50,782 nucleotides of DNA from Verrucomicrobiales bacterium (GCA_947460575.1 CANHIJ010000014.1:1-50782), one strand, 5' to 3'. Positions 36,138-44,472 are shown, numbered from the stretch's first letter. Program-made: numbers and translations. Notes: a model not told the origin generated them from the sequence alone.

Positions 36138-38735
36138 GGCCTTCCCCAGCCGCCCCCTCCGGGCCTCCTCCCGGACCTGGCCCCGCTCCACCCAGGCCAG
36201 CAGCCAGTGCTTGGCCAGCTCGCTCGCCAGCAAATACAGCAGCGCAATGCCCGCCAACGCCCCCAGGTAAATCCCCGGCAGCGGCACCAGCCCCAACTGC
36301 GCCCCCCATCCAGTGTACGGCAAGGCCAACGCCGCCAACGCCACCCCACTCGCCGCGGCCCCCAACACCGCCCCCGGCCGACTCCGCCAACAACGCCGCC
36401 GCGTCCGCACCACCAGCACGATAAAGACCTCCGTCAGCAGCGACTCCACAAACCACCCGGTCTGAAACTCGCGCTCGCCCGCCTTCATCGCCCAAACCAA
36501 AACCCCAAAGGTCAGGTAGTCAAAAAGCGAACTCACCAGCCCGAAAATAATCATAAACCGCTGGATCGATCGGTGGTCCCAGCGCCGCGGCCGCTCCAAC
36601 TGCTCCGGATCCACCGCGTCCGCGGCGATCCCCAGCGCCGGCAAATCCGAGAGAAAATTGTTTACCAAGATCTGCTTCGGCAAGAGCGGCAAAAACGGCA
36701 GAAAACACGAAACTCCCGCCATGCTGAACATGTTTCCAAAGTTGGCGCTCGTGGTGATGTAGACATACTTCAGGGTGTTCGCAAAGGTCCGCCGCCCGAT
36801 CCGCACCCCCTGCGCCAACACTCCCAAATCGCGCCGCAGCAGCACGATGTCGGCCGCCTCCTTGGCCACGTCCACCGCCCCCTCCACCGATATCCCCACG
36901 TCCGCCGCCCGCAGCGCCGCCGCGTCGTTGATCCCATCCCCCAAATACCCCACCACCCGCCCCCCGCGCTGCAGCGCCACCAGTATCCGCTCCTTCTGGT
37001 TGGGCTCAATCTCCGCAAAGACATCCACCTCCTCTACCACCTGCACCAAGGCCATTTCGCTCAGCCGCCCCAGCTCCCCTCCCGTCAACACCCGCGGCGC
37101 CGCCAACCCCATCTGCGCCCCCAGCCGCCCCGCGATTAAGCGGTTGTCCCCGCTGATCACCTTAAATCCCACCCCCAGCTGCCGCAGTTCCTCCACCGCC
37201 TCCGCCGCCCCAGCCTTCGCCGGATCGTCAAACAGCAAAAAACCCGCAAAACTCATCCCCTCCTCGTCATCCTTGCTGATCAGCGGATCCCCCGTCACAT
37301 CCCGCAGCGCCAGCCCCAACACCCGGTGCCCCTCCCCGCTGCAGCGCTCAAAAACGGCCTGCAAAGCCCCCCGCTCCCCCTCTATCGGCACCTCCCCCCC
37401 AGCCCGCACCACCCGCGTGCACACCGCCAGCACGTTCGCAAAGGCCCCCTTAGTGATCATCAGGTGCCGCCCCTCCCCCCCGCCCTGCTGCACCACCACG
37501 CTCAGGCGCTTGCGCACAAAATCGTACGGCACTTCATCGCACTTGGCGTACTCCTCCACCCCTGGCACCTCCTCCGCCCGCAGCGCGGCATCAATCGGAT
37601 TGCGAAACCCGCTCTCAAAAGTCGCATTCAAGACCCCCTGCAAGCGCACCACCTCGCTCGGCTCCCCCCGCGCATCCAAGGCCCCGCAAAACGCCATCCG
37701 ACCCTCCGTCAGCGTCCCCGTCTTGTCCGAACACAACACCTCCATGCTCCCAAAATTCTCGATCGCCGCCAGGCGCCGCACGATCACCTGCTGCCGCCCC
37801 ATCTCCTGCGCTCCCCGCGCCAAGGTGATGCTCACAATCGCCGGCAACATCTCCGGCGTCATCCCCACCGCCACTGCCAGCGCAAACAAAAATGAATCCA
37901 ACACCGGCCGCTCCAGCAACACATTCCCCGCAAAAAGCACCAATACCAACCACAGCGTAACCCGCACCAACATCTCCCCAAACCGCCGCAGACCCCGCTC
38001 AAATTCCGTCTCCGGCGGCCGCAGCCGCAGCCGCTCTGAAATCGCCCCAAACTCGGTGTCCTCCCCCGTGGCCAAAACCAAAAACGCCGCGCTGCCGCTC
38101 ACCACATGGGTGCCCTGGTACACCGCACCGCTCCGCCCGCCCGGCCCCACCTCCCCCACCGGCCCCACCTCCTTCTCCGCCGGATAGCTTTCCCCCGTCA
38201 GCGCCGACTCGTCCACATACAGGTCCTTGGATTCCAACAACAGGCCGTCCCCCGGAATGGCGTCCCCCGCAGCCAGCTCGACTACATCCCCGCGCACCAC
38301 TTCCTCCGCCGCCACCTCCCGCACCTTCCCCCCGCGCCGCACCGCCGCCCGCGTCTGCACCAAGGCCAGCAAGGTCGCCACCGCCCGCGCCGCCCGGTAC
38401 TCCTGCCCAAATCCCAGCAAGGTGCTCAGCAAAATCACCGCCAACACCACCAGTGCATCCCCCCGATCCCCCAGCGCCAGCGACAGCAGCATCGCCCCCA
38501 ACAACAGCAACACCAACGGACTGCGAAACTGCCGCCCCAACAGCCCCAACAGCCCCACCGCACCCCCTTCCACCCCCAAAAGCCCCCCCCCCTTTCCCAC
38601 CCGCACCCGCCGCCGCGCCGCCTCCTCCTCCGTCAAACCCTCCGCCAAACCCTCCGTCAAACCCTCCGTCAAACCCTCCGCTCCAGACCCCGCCCAAGCA
38701 AACGCCTCCGCCCGACTCAGAGTGTGCACTTTCAT
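36129..38735 (-). CDS. mgtA: P-type Mg2+ transport ATPase, MgtA/MgtB type (P3B)
   Basis: 868 residues from the ATG at 38735. Motifs in order: LTGES in the actuator domain, VGMTPEMLPAIVSITLARGA (the P3B membrane signature), the phosphorylation site CSDKTGTLTEG with Asp 337, the FVRKRLSVVV nucleotide domain, VISGDNRLIAGRLG and GYLGDGINDAAALRAADVGISV. Ten membrane segments are visible. MgtA-type pumps import Mg2+ down its gradient using ATP. An in-frame 12-bp repeat (four copies) encodes EGLT units near residues 20-35. Codon use is G-ending. Its 3' end overlaps the ROK gene. I could not recognise an Mg2+-sensing leader in the 168 bases upstream. Confidence 0.95.
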   Translation of the reverse strand: MKVHTLSRAEAFAWAGSGAEGLTEGLTEGLAEGLTEEEAARRRVRVGKGGGLLGVEGGAVGLLGLLGRQFRSPLVLLLLGAMLLSLALGDRGDALVVLAVILLSTLLGFGQEYRAARAVATLLALVQTRAAVRRGGKVREVAAEEVVRGDVVELAAGDAIPGDGLLLESKDLYVDESALTGESYPAEKEVGPVGEVGPGGRSGAVYQGTHVVSGSAAFLVLATGEDTEFGAISERLRLRPPETEFERGLRRFGEMLVRVTLWLVLVLFAGNVLLERPVLDSFLFALAVAVGMTPEMLPAIVSITLARGAQEMGRQQVIVRRLAAIENFGSMEVLCSDKTGTLTEGRMAFCGALDARGEPSEVVRLQGVLNATFESGFRNPIDAALRAEEVPGVEEYAKCDEVPYDFVRKRLSVVVQQGGGEGRHLMITKGAFANVLAVCTRVVRAGGEVPIEGERGALQAVFERCSGEGHRVLGLALRDVTGDPLISKDDEEGMSFAGFLLFDDPAKAGAAEAVEELRQLGVGFKVISGDNRLIAGRLGAQMGLAAPRVLTGGELGRLSEMALVQVVEEVDVFAEIEPNQKERILVALQRGGRVVGYLGDGINDAAALRAADVGISVEGAVDVAKEAADIVLLRRDLGVLAQGVRIGRRTFANTLKYVYITTSANFGNMFSMAGVSCFLPFLPLLPKQILVNNFLSDLPALGIAADAVDPEQLERPRRWDHRSIQRFMIIFGLVSSLFDYLTFGVLVWAMKAGEREFQTGWFVESLLTEVFIVLVVRTRRRCWRSRPGAVLGAAASGVALAALALPYTGWGAQLGLVPLPGIYLGALAGIALLYLLASELAKHWLLAWVERGQVREEARRGRLGKASR
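38630..38677. repeat. Four tandem 12-bp units inside the MgtA gene
   Basis: CCGTCAAACCCT occurs four times in a row on the plus strand (the second unit has one change, T to C). The unit length is a multiple of three, so copy-number change would alter only the number of EGLT units in the cytoplasmic N-terminus of MgtA. Confidence 0.93.
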
Positions 38736-38903
38736 AGCCAAAACCCGCCCCCCAGTTTATCCAGGGAACGAGGCCACTCTCGGCTATCTTCCCCCCCACA
38801 GTCAAATTCAGGACCACCTAGGCAAGTCGCCCCCCCTCCTCGGGCCCTCCAGCTTGACAAGCCTAGCCCCCGCCCCCAGCGTCTCCCCTGCTCCCCTCCC
38901 GCC

Positions 38904-39617
38904 ATGAAGCTCGCCCCCACCCTCCTCGCCTGCGCCGCCCTCCTGGCTCCCCTTTTCGCCTGCGCCGCCGAACCCGCCCCTCCCGCCGAGGCCCCCTCCG
39001 AGCCCACCGCCGAGCAAATCGTCCAACTCGTCCACCTCAGCCGCGCCCTCAAAAAACACCAACTCCGCGGCACCCTCACCAAGGACGACCTCGAAGTCCC
39101 CTTTTCCGTCCGCATGGAGGCCGACCTCATCCGCTTTTCCTTCGATCAGCCGAAACAAATCATCAATCTCGACATCAAACAAAAGGGCGCCGAGTTGACC
39201 GAAGCCATCGGCGGCGCCAACAAGCCCGTCGCCCCCAAGCGCTACCGCGAAGGCATCCGCGGCACCGACCTCACCTACGACGACATCTCCTTCCGCTACC
39301 TCTACTGGCCCAAAAAAGTCAAACAGCCCCTGGAGGAAACCGTCAAAACCCGCAAGTGCTACGTCGTCGACCTCTACGCCCCCCAGCCCATCGGCGAATA
39401 CGGCGTAGTCCGCATCCACGTCGATAAAGAAAGTGGCGGCCTCATGCGCATGCAGGGCTTCGACTGGCAGGGCCAACTCCTTAAGGTCTGCTCCGTCACC
39501 TCCGGCATGAAGGTCGACGGCGCCACCGTCCTCAAATCCATGGACGTCATCCGCTACGACCCCGCCACCAAAAAGGTCACTGGCGAAACCACCTTCGAAC
39601 TCAAAAAGCCCGACTGA
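38904..39617 (+). CDS. Outer-membrane lipoprotein-sorting (LolA-like) protein
   Basis: 237 residues from the ATG at 38904; the open frame upstream is antisense to mgtA and is not coding. It has a signal peptide (LAPTLLACAALLAPLFACAA) and then a LolA/LolB-like half-barrel: LRGTLTKDDLEVPFSVRMEADLIRFSF, GTDLTYDDISFRYLYWP, YVVDLYAPQPIGEYGVVRIHVDKESGGLMRMQGFD and KSMDVIRYDPATKKVTGETTFEL. This spacing fits the DUF4292/MucB_RseB-like outer-membrane lipoprotein-sorting family seen in PVC bacteria. It is likely periplasmic and may carry a lipid or lipoprotein. It converges on arsC with an 11-base gap. Confidence 0.78.
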   Translation: MKLAPTLLACAALLAPLFACAAEPAPPAEAPSEPTAEQIVQLVHLSRALKKHQLRGTLTKDDLEVPFSVRMEADLIRFSFDQPKQIINLDIKQKGAELTEAIGGANKPVAPKRYREGIRGTDLTYDDISFRYLYWPKKVKQPLEETVKTRKCYVVDLYAPQPIGEYGVVRIHVDKESGGLMRMQGFDWQGQLLKVCSVTSGMKVDGATVLKSMDVIRYDPATKKVTGETTFELKKPD

Positions 39618-39628
39618 TCCCCCAGGCC

Positions 39629-40072
39629 CTAACCACCCTTGGCCTCGTCCAGGCGCCCCGCCGCATAGGCCCCAAAAACTTGGGCGATGCCGTCCCGCAC
39701 CTCCCGGAATACCGCCAACTGCTCCTCCTCCGATCCGCTGGCGTGCGCCGGGTCCACAAAGGGAAAATGGTGGCGGCTCACCTGCCCGGGAAAGCGCGGG
39801 CACGCCTGGTCCGCATTCCCGCACACCGTTATCACCGTCTCCACCCCCTGCGGCAAAAACTCCTCCAACGGCTTCGAATGGTGCCCGCTCAGGTCGATCC
39901 CAATCTCCGCCATCACCCGAATCGCCAGCGGATGCACAAAGCCCGCCGGCCGCGACCCCGCACTCGCCACCCGGTATCCCGGCCCCAGCGCCCGCCGCAG
40001 CAGTCCCTCCGCCAAATGCGATCGACAGCTGTTTCCCGTGCAGAGAACTAAAATAAGAGGAGCAGGTTTCAT
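39629..40072 (-). CDS. arsC: Arsenate reductase, thioredoxin-coupled (low-molecular-weight phosphatase fold)
   Basis: 147 residues from the ATG at 40072; a TTG one codon upstream is less likely. The P-loop is CTGNSCRS (Cys 11 to Arg 17) and the redox relay cysteines are Cys 84 and Cys 91 (VCGNADQACP), the pattern of pI258-type thioredoxin-linked ArsC. DPAHASGSEEEQLAVFREVRD carries the catalytic Asp-Pro loop. It reduces arsenate to arsenite in the cytoplasm. It is the last gene of arsR-DUF6428-arsC, 65 bases after the DUF6428 gene. No arsenite efflux pump follows. Confidence 0.95.
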   Translation of the reverse strand: MKPAPLILVLCTGNSCRSHLAEGLLRRALGPGYRVASAGSRPAGFVHPLAIRVMAEIGIDLSGHHSKPLEEFLPQGVETVITVCGNADQACPRFPGQVSRHHFPFVDPAHASGSEEEQLAVFREVRDGIAQVFGAYAAGRLDEAKGG

Positions 40073-40137
40073 CAAATAAATAGAAAGTTTTTAAAAAGTT
40101 AGGAATCCAGCCAAGCCGCCGGATGTGGCCCGCGCGC

Positions 40138-40626
40138 TCAGTCGCAGCCCCCCGGCCCACAACAGGGCGCCGCCGCCGCAAACGCCGAGCGAAACATCCC
40201 CGCCACCGGACTCCGCGGCAGGCACAACTCTTTGGCCAGGCAATCCGTGTGTTTGCTCTCCAAACGCAATACCAGAGCCCCCTCCGCCACTTCCACCCCC
40301 GCCACCGGATATTGCGAAATCAAAGCCTGCTCGTACTCAATTTCCACCGGCACCTCGCCCGAAGCGAACAGCCCCGCCCCCTTTTCCAAGATCCCCAACA
40401 ATTTGTCCGCGCTGATGCGGTGCTCCGCGTCCGGCCCCACCCACGCCTGCAATTGGCACGTCACCACCTGGCGCCGCGTCCCCCCGCAGTCGATAAAATC
40501 CTTCGTCACCTGCCCCACCTCCGTAATGTGAAAGGACACCGGCACCGCATCCCCCCCAGGTAGCCGCAGCCGCAACTGCTGCGCTGGATCCGCCGAGAGC
40601 GCCCGTTTAAGTTCAGTTAGAGTCAT
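40138..40626 (-). CDS. DUF6428 family protein of the ars operon
   Basis: 162 residues with no signal peptide. Features are TELKRALSADPAQQLRLRLPGG, VPVSFHITEVGQVTKDFIDCGGTRR and QLQAWVGPDAEHRI, which fit the small family encoded behind arsR in many arsenic operons. The C-terminus ends AAAPCCGPGGCD, a Cys-rich tail that could bind As(III) or another soft metal. It starts 12 bases past the arsR stop. Its function is unknown; a chaperone or reductase partner role is inference from context. Confidence 0.8.
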   Translation of the reverse strand: MTLTELKRALSADPAQQLRLRLPGGDAVPVSFHITEVGQVTKDFIDCGGTRRQVVTCQLQAWVGPDAEHRISADKLLGILEKGAGLFASGEVPVEIEYEQALISQYPVAGVEVAEGALVLRLESKHTDCLAKELCLPRSPVAGMFRSAFAAAAPCCGPGGCD

Positions 40627-40638
40627 AGGATTTAAGTG

Positions 40639-40980
40639 TTAGAATTTCACCAAGGCCGCCAAAGTGGGTTCTGCAAGCGCCGCGCCGCAATCCCGCGCCG
40701 CCGCCCGCGGCCCCGCGGGCCTCGGCAGGTGCCGCCACAGCGCCCGCAACAGCGGCCGCACCTCCTCTGCAATCCCATAATACATCCACCGCCCCCGCCG
40801 CTCCCCCACCACGATCCCCGCCGCCCGCAACACCTGCAAATGCGTCGACAAACTGCTCTGCAACAAACCCAACCCCTCGCCCAACTCGCAAACGCAGCAC
40901 GCCCCACCCCCCAAATACCCCACAATCTCCCAGCGCCGCGGCTCCCCCAAGGCCTGGAGTATTTGCGGAGCTGTCTTCAT
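40639..40980 (-). CDS. arsR: ArsR/SmtB-family arsenic-responsive repressor
   Basis: 113 residues from the ATG at 40980. The winged-helix domain begins at APQILQALGEPRRWEIVGYL, with a Cys-rich sensor helix ACCVCELGEGLG (Cys 28, 29 and 31) and recognition helix QSSLSTHLQVLRAAGIVVGERRGRWMYY. Cys 29 and Cys 31 match the type 1 As(III) site CVC. It would repress its own operon and release DNA when arsenite binds. A long open frame continues upstream but crosses the promoter and operator, so it is not part of the gene. The promoter sits so close that the mRNA probably starts at or just before the ATG. Confidence 0.95.
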   Translation of the reverse strand: MKTAPQILQALGEPRRWEIVGYLGGGACCVCELGEGLGLLQSSLSTHLQVLRAAGIVVGERRGRWMYYGIAEEVRPLLRALWRHLPRPAGPRAAARDCGAALAEPTLAALVKF

Positions 40981-40988
40981 CGGGCATA

Positions 40989-41016
40989 AACATATCGGCC
41001 AATCCCGATATGTCAA
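40989..41016 (-). promoter_or_regulatory. arsR promoter with overlapping palindromic operator
   Basis: On the minus strand TTGACA (41016-41011) is followed by 16 bases and TATGTT (40994-40989). The palindrome ACATATCGG-N6-CCGATATGT (40990-41013) has perfect 9-bp arms and overlaps both hexamers, as expected for an ArsR-type operator. The -10 ends 8 bases before the arsR ATG. Confidence 0.85.
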
Positions 41017-41062
41017 GCCCGCTCTGGCCCGCCGGTTTCCCCGTTGCGCGGACCGCTCTTTT

Positions 41063-43414
41063 ATGTCAGGGTTCCTCATGAGATCGGCCCTGCCGCGGAC
41101 CACCCTGGCCGCCGCCCAGCGCTGGGCCCGCCAAGTCCGCGAACCCCTCTTCCTCCTCGCCCTCGCCGCCGCCCTCGGCATCCTCCTCGCCGACCGCTGG
41201 CCCGCCCTCGCCCCCTGGGCCGCCGCCGCCCTCCTCAGCGCGGGGGCCGCGGCCAAATTCCCCCACCCGCGCTGGATCCACCTCGCCGCCGCCTGCGGCT
41301 TCGGGCTCGCCCACGTCCTCCAACTCCACGACCCCCTCCGCGCCGCCACCGCCCAAGCGCTCCCCCCAGGCGAGGCCCTGCCCGCCCACGTCTGCGGCCT
41401 CGTCGTCGACGCCCCCACCCCCAGCCTCTCCGGCGACACTTGGCAATTCCCCCTGCGCGTCGAATACCTCGACGCCAACCGCCACCCTTGGCCCGCCGCT
41501 CAGGCCCTCCTCTTCGTCCGCCTCTCCCGCGCCAAAATTGCCCCCCGCTACGGCGACCGCCTCGCCCTCCAAGGCCTCCTCCAGCGCCCCGCCCCCCCGC
41601 GCAACCCCGGCGAATTCGACTTCGACCACTTCCTCCTCCGCCAGGGAATCGCCGCCGAATTCCTCGCCGACGGCCCCCTCGCCCCCGCCCAAACCCTCGC
41701 CACCGACCAAGGCCACCCCGCCGTCGCCGCCGCCCTCCGCGCCCGCGACTGGATCGCCGCCGCCGTCACCCGCGACCTCGAAGACGCTCCCGATATCGCC
41801 GCCACCGTCCGCACCATGGTCCTCGGCACCCGCGAAAAAACCCCTGACGCCATCGCCGACGCCTTCCGCGCCAGCGGCACCATGCACGTCTTTTCCGTCA
41901 GCGGTCTCCACGTGGCCCTCTTCGCCGCCATCCTTTGGTTCATCCTCAGCCGCACCCCCCTGCCGCGCGGCGCCATCATCGCCCTCAGCCTCGCGGTCGT
42001 CTTCTTCTATGTCTTTATCACCGGGCTGCGCCCCAGCGCCTGGCGCGCCGCCCTCATGGTCGGACTCCTCATGGCCGCCCCCCTCTGGAACCGCGAGGCC
42101 AACCTCTTCAATAGCCTCGGCGCCGCCGCCCTCGTCCTCCTCGGTGCCCAAACCCAACAACTCTTCCAACCAGGCTTCACCCTCTCCTTCGGCGTCCTCC
42201 TCGCCATCGCCCTCTTCCAAAAACCCCTCCACCGCCTCGCCAGCGCCGCCCTCGGTTCCTGGAGCGCCCCCGACCCCTTTCTCCCCGAAGAACTCCGCAG
42301 CCTCCCCCAATCCGCCTGGTACGCCCTTCGGGAAAAACTCTGCCTCTCCCTCGCCGTCTCCACCGCCAGCACCCTCGGCTCCATGCCCCTCATGATCGGC
42401 TACTTCAACCTCATCACCCCCGTCGGCATCCTCGCCAATCTCCTCCTCGTCACCCTCTCCCTCTGGATCCTCGTCGTCGCCTGCCTCAGCCTCGCCTCCA
42501 CCGCCCTCGGCCTTCCCAGCCTCGCCCTCCTCTGGAACAACGCCAACTGGGCCCTCGCCTGGGCCTCCATCGCCGCTGCCAAGTACTTCGCCGCCCTCCC
42601 CCTCGGCCACCTCCGCGTCGACCCCGCCAGACTCTGGCGCGGCCAACCCTGTGACATCACCGTCCTCGACCTCGACCGCGGCGGCGCCGCCTCCCACCTC
42701 GACACCCCCTCCGGCCAACACTGGCTCATCGACTGCGGCGGCCTCAAACACTGGAACCGCTCCCTCCGCCCCCACCTCGAGCGCACCCCCGTCAACCACC
42801 TCGACGGCCTCATCCTCACCCACCAGGACACCTACCACCGCGGCGCCCTCGCCCCCCTCTCCGCCCTCTTCCCCCCCAAAAACCTCTACGCCCCCGTCGG
42901 CGAAAAACGCCCCCTCGGCTCCCCCCTCCGCGCCGGACAATCCCTCCCCCTCGAGCCCTCCCTACACCTCGAAGTCCTCTGGCCTCTCCCCGCCCCAGCC
43001 CCCGGAGTCGCCGACGACCGCGCCCTCGTCCTCCGCCTTCACCACCGCGGCTTCCGCATCCTCTTCACCAGCGACATCGGCTTTGCCGCCGAAAAATCCC
43101 TCCTCGCCTCCGGCACCGACCTCCGCGCCGATGTCCTCGTGATGGGCCGCCACGGCGCCGATTTCTGTGGCCTGCCCGAATTCCTCCGCGCCGTCCAACC
43201 CGGCGCCCTCGTCTTTTCCAATCACCGCTTCCCCGAGTCCGAGCGCGCCCCCCTTCCGTGGCAACAGGCCGTCGCCGCCCTCGGCATCACCCCCTTCGAC
43301 CAAGCCCGCTGCGGCGCCGTCCAGCTGCGCCTCGACGACGCCGGACTCGCCCTCCAGGGGTTCCTCGGCGGCCCCGCCTTTCGCCTCCCTCCAGTCCTCC
43401 CCAGCCCGCCCTAG
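41063..43414 (+). CDS. comEC: ComEC/Rec2-family DNA-uptake channel protein
   Basis: 783 residues. The N-terminal part holds hydrophobic helices and a DUF4131/OB-like soluble domain (about 95-230, with GDRLALQGLLQRPAPPRNPGEFDFDHFLLRQGI). The Competence core follows, with TMVLGTREKTPDAIADAFRASGTMHVFSVSGLHVAL and FITGLRPSAWRAALMVGL. From about 530 a metallo-beta-lactamase-like domain begins with ITVLDLDRGGAASHLDTPSG. Its metal motif reads THQDTYH (His 587, Asp 589, Tyr 591, His 592), where active ComEC has HxDxDH, and a later HHG-type motif reads GRHGAD (Arg 696, His 697). The nuclease part may be inactive. ComEC carries single-stranded DNA across the inner membrane. The stop codon lies in a 10-bp triplet repeat. 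Confidence 0.93.
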   Translation: MSGFLMRSALPRTTLAAAQRWARQVREPLFLLALAAALGILLADRWPALAPWAAAALLSAGAAAKFPHPRWIHLAAACGFGLAHVLQLHDPLRAATAQALPPGEALPAHVCGLVVDAPTPSLSGDTWQFPLRVEYLDANRHPWPAAQALLFVRLSRAKIAPRYGDRLALQGLLQRPAPPRNPGEFDFDHFLLRQGIAAEFLADGPLAPAQTLATDQGHPAVAAALRARDWIAAAVTRDLEDAPDIAATVRTMVLGTREKTPDAIADAFRASGTMHVFSVSGLHVALFAAILWFILSRTPLPRGAIIALSLAVVFFYVFITGLRPSAWRAALMVGLLMAAPLWNREANLFNSLGAAALVLLGAQTQQLFQPGFTLSFGVLLAIALFQKPLHRLASAALGSWSAPDPFLPEELRSLPQSAWYALREKLCLSLAVSTASTLGSMPLMIGYFNLITPVGILANLLLVTLSLWILVVACLSLASTALGLPSLALLWNNANWALAWASIAAAKYFAALPLGHLRVDPARLWRGQPCDITVLDLDRGGAASHLDTPSGQHWLIDCGGLKHWNRSLRPHLERTPVNHLDGLILTHQDTYHRGALAPLSALFPPKNLYAPVGEKRPLGSPLRAGQSLPLEPSLHLEVLWPLPAPAPGVADDRALVLRLHHRGFRILFTSDIGFAAEKSLLASGTDLRADVLVMGRHGADFCGLPEFLRAVQPGALVFSNHRFPESERAPLPWQQAVAALGITPFDQARCGAVQLRLDDAGLALQGFLGGPAFRLPPVLPSPP

Positions 43415-43430
43415 CCCGCCCTAGCCCGCC
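43401..43430. repeat. Three tandem 10-bp units holding the stop codons of comEC and proB
   Basis: CCAGCCCGCC, CTAGCCCGCC and CTAGCCCGCC are contiguous. The CTAG in the second unit gives the comEC stop (TAG, 43412-43414); the CTA of the third unit, read on the other strand, gives the proB stop (43423-43421). The two convergent genes are thus separated by only six bases. Confidence 0.95.
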
Positions 43431-44203
43431 AGCTCGCGCGCGGCAAAGCGCGTCCCGATCCCGCCCCCCGCCACCAAATCGGGAATCTGCAGCGGCCGCC
43501 GCCCATTGGCGATCACCGTCTCCACCCCCTCCCCCACCGCCCACTCGACCGCCCGCAATTTGCTCGCCATTCCCCCCACCGAAAACTCCCCCTTCTCGTC
43601 CCGCGCAAAATCTAACACCTCCCGGATATCCTCCACCCGCTCCACGATCCGCTCGGTCTCCCCAGGCGGCAGCAAGCCGTCCACGCTCGTGAAGAGGATC
43701 AACAAATCCGCCCCCACAATGCCCGCCAGCCGCGCCGACAAGGCGTCGTTGTCTCCAAAGCGCAGCTCCTCCGTGGCCACGCTGTCGTTTTCGTTGATCA
43801 CCGGGATAATATTCCCCCGCTCCAACAAGCTCAGCAGCGTATTGCGGAAATTCTCCCGCCGCTGCCCATCCTCAAAATCCTGGTGCGTCACTAACAGCTG
43901 CCCCACGTGCAGCCCGCAGGCCCCCAGCAAAGTCGCGTATTTGTTCATCAGCCGCGACTGCCCCACCGCCGCACACGCCTGCAAGACGCTGGTGCTCTCC
44001 GGCCGCCGCGCAAATCCCAGCGGCTGCAGCCCCGCCGCCACCGCCCCGCTGCTCACCACGATCACCTCGTGCCCCTGCTGCCGCAATATCGCGATCGCCT
44101 GGCACAATTGCGCAAACTGACCCTCGTCCAAGGCCGCACTCCCCGGCCGCGTCAAAATGCCAGATCCAAATTTTATCACCACGCGTCTCGGAGAAGTACT
44201 CAT
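43421..44203 (-). CDS. proB: Glutamate 5-kinase (short form, no PUA domain)
   Basis: 260 residues from the ATG at 44203; the upstream in-frame extension of 13 codons does not fit the family. It is an amino-acid kinase domain with RVVIKFGSGILTRPG, VIVVSSGAVAAGLQPLG, QACAAVGQSRLMNKYATLL, VGQLLVTHQDFED, PVINENDSVATEELRFGDNDALSARLAGIVGADLLILFTSVDGL and SVGGMASKLRAVEWAVGEGVETVIANGR. It phosphorylates glutamate in proline synthesis. The PUA domain of enterobacterial ProB is absent, as in many other bacteria. proA is not in the window. Confidence 0.96.
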   Translation of the reverse strand: MSTSPRRVVIKFGSGILTRPGSAALDEGQFAQLCQAIAILRQQGHEVIVVSSGAVAAGLQPLGFARRPESTSVLQACAAVGQSRLMNKYATLLGACGLHVGQLLVTHQDFEDGQRRENFRNTLLSLLERGNIIPVINENDSVATEELRFGDNDALSARLAGIVGADLLILFTSVDGLLPPGETERIVERVEDIREVLDFARDEKGEFSVGGMASKLRAVEWAVGEGVETVIANGRRPLQIPDLVAGGGIGTRFAARELAG

Positions 44204-44273
44204 TTTAAGGGAAGGCGGAAAATGGGTTGCGAATCGCCCCATGTAAAGTCAGATTGAGACCTTCACGCGACTT

Positions 44274-44348
44274 GGTTCCGTCGTCTAATGGATAAGGCTC
44301 TGGTTTCCGGAACCAGCGATCTAGGTTCGATTCCTAGCGGGACCACCA
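44274..44348 (+). tRNA. tRNA-Arg (anticodon CCG)
   Basis: A full cloverleaf can be drawn. The acceptor stem GGTTCCG (44274-44280) pairs with CGGGACC (44338-44344), with one T-G wobble, then discriminator A and an encoded CCA. The D arm is GTCT/AGGC, the anticodon arm CTGGT-TTCCGGA-ACCAG with CCG at positions 34-36, and the T arm CTAGG-TTCGATT-CCTAG. It reads the arginine codon CGG, which is favoured by minus-strand genes in this window. Confidence 0.97.
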
Positions 44349-44387
44349 CTCTGCTCGCCCCGCGGAGCCCCGCCCTAGCCTGCCCCC

Positions 44388-44407
44388 TTTGCGGAGCTTT
44401 CCGCAAA
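44388..44407. repeat. Perfect hairpin downstream of tRNA-Arg
   Basis: TTTGCGGA (44388-44395) and TCCGCAAA (44400-44407) flank GCTT. No T-run follows. It may end the tRNA transcript or be part of the control region of the gene at 44576. A second smaller inverted repeat, GGAAAT-TCTAG-ATTTCC, follows at 44412-44428. Confidence 0.6.
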
Positions 44408-44472
44408 ACCTGGAAATTCTAGATTTCCCGCCGCCGGCCCCATTTCCGGAGCGCTTTCCCCGGCTGAACAAC

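Noticed and set aside
40981..41478. N-terminal extension of ArsR by 166 codons
   Set aside because: It would span the -10/-35 and operator and is antisense to comEC; the ArsR family begins at the ATG at 40980.
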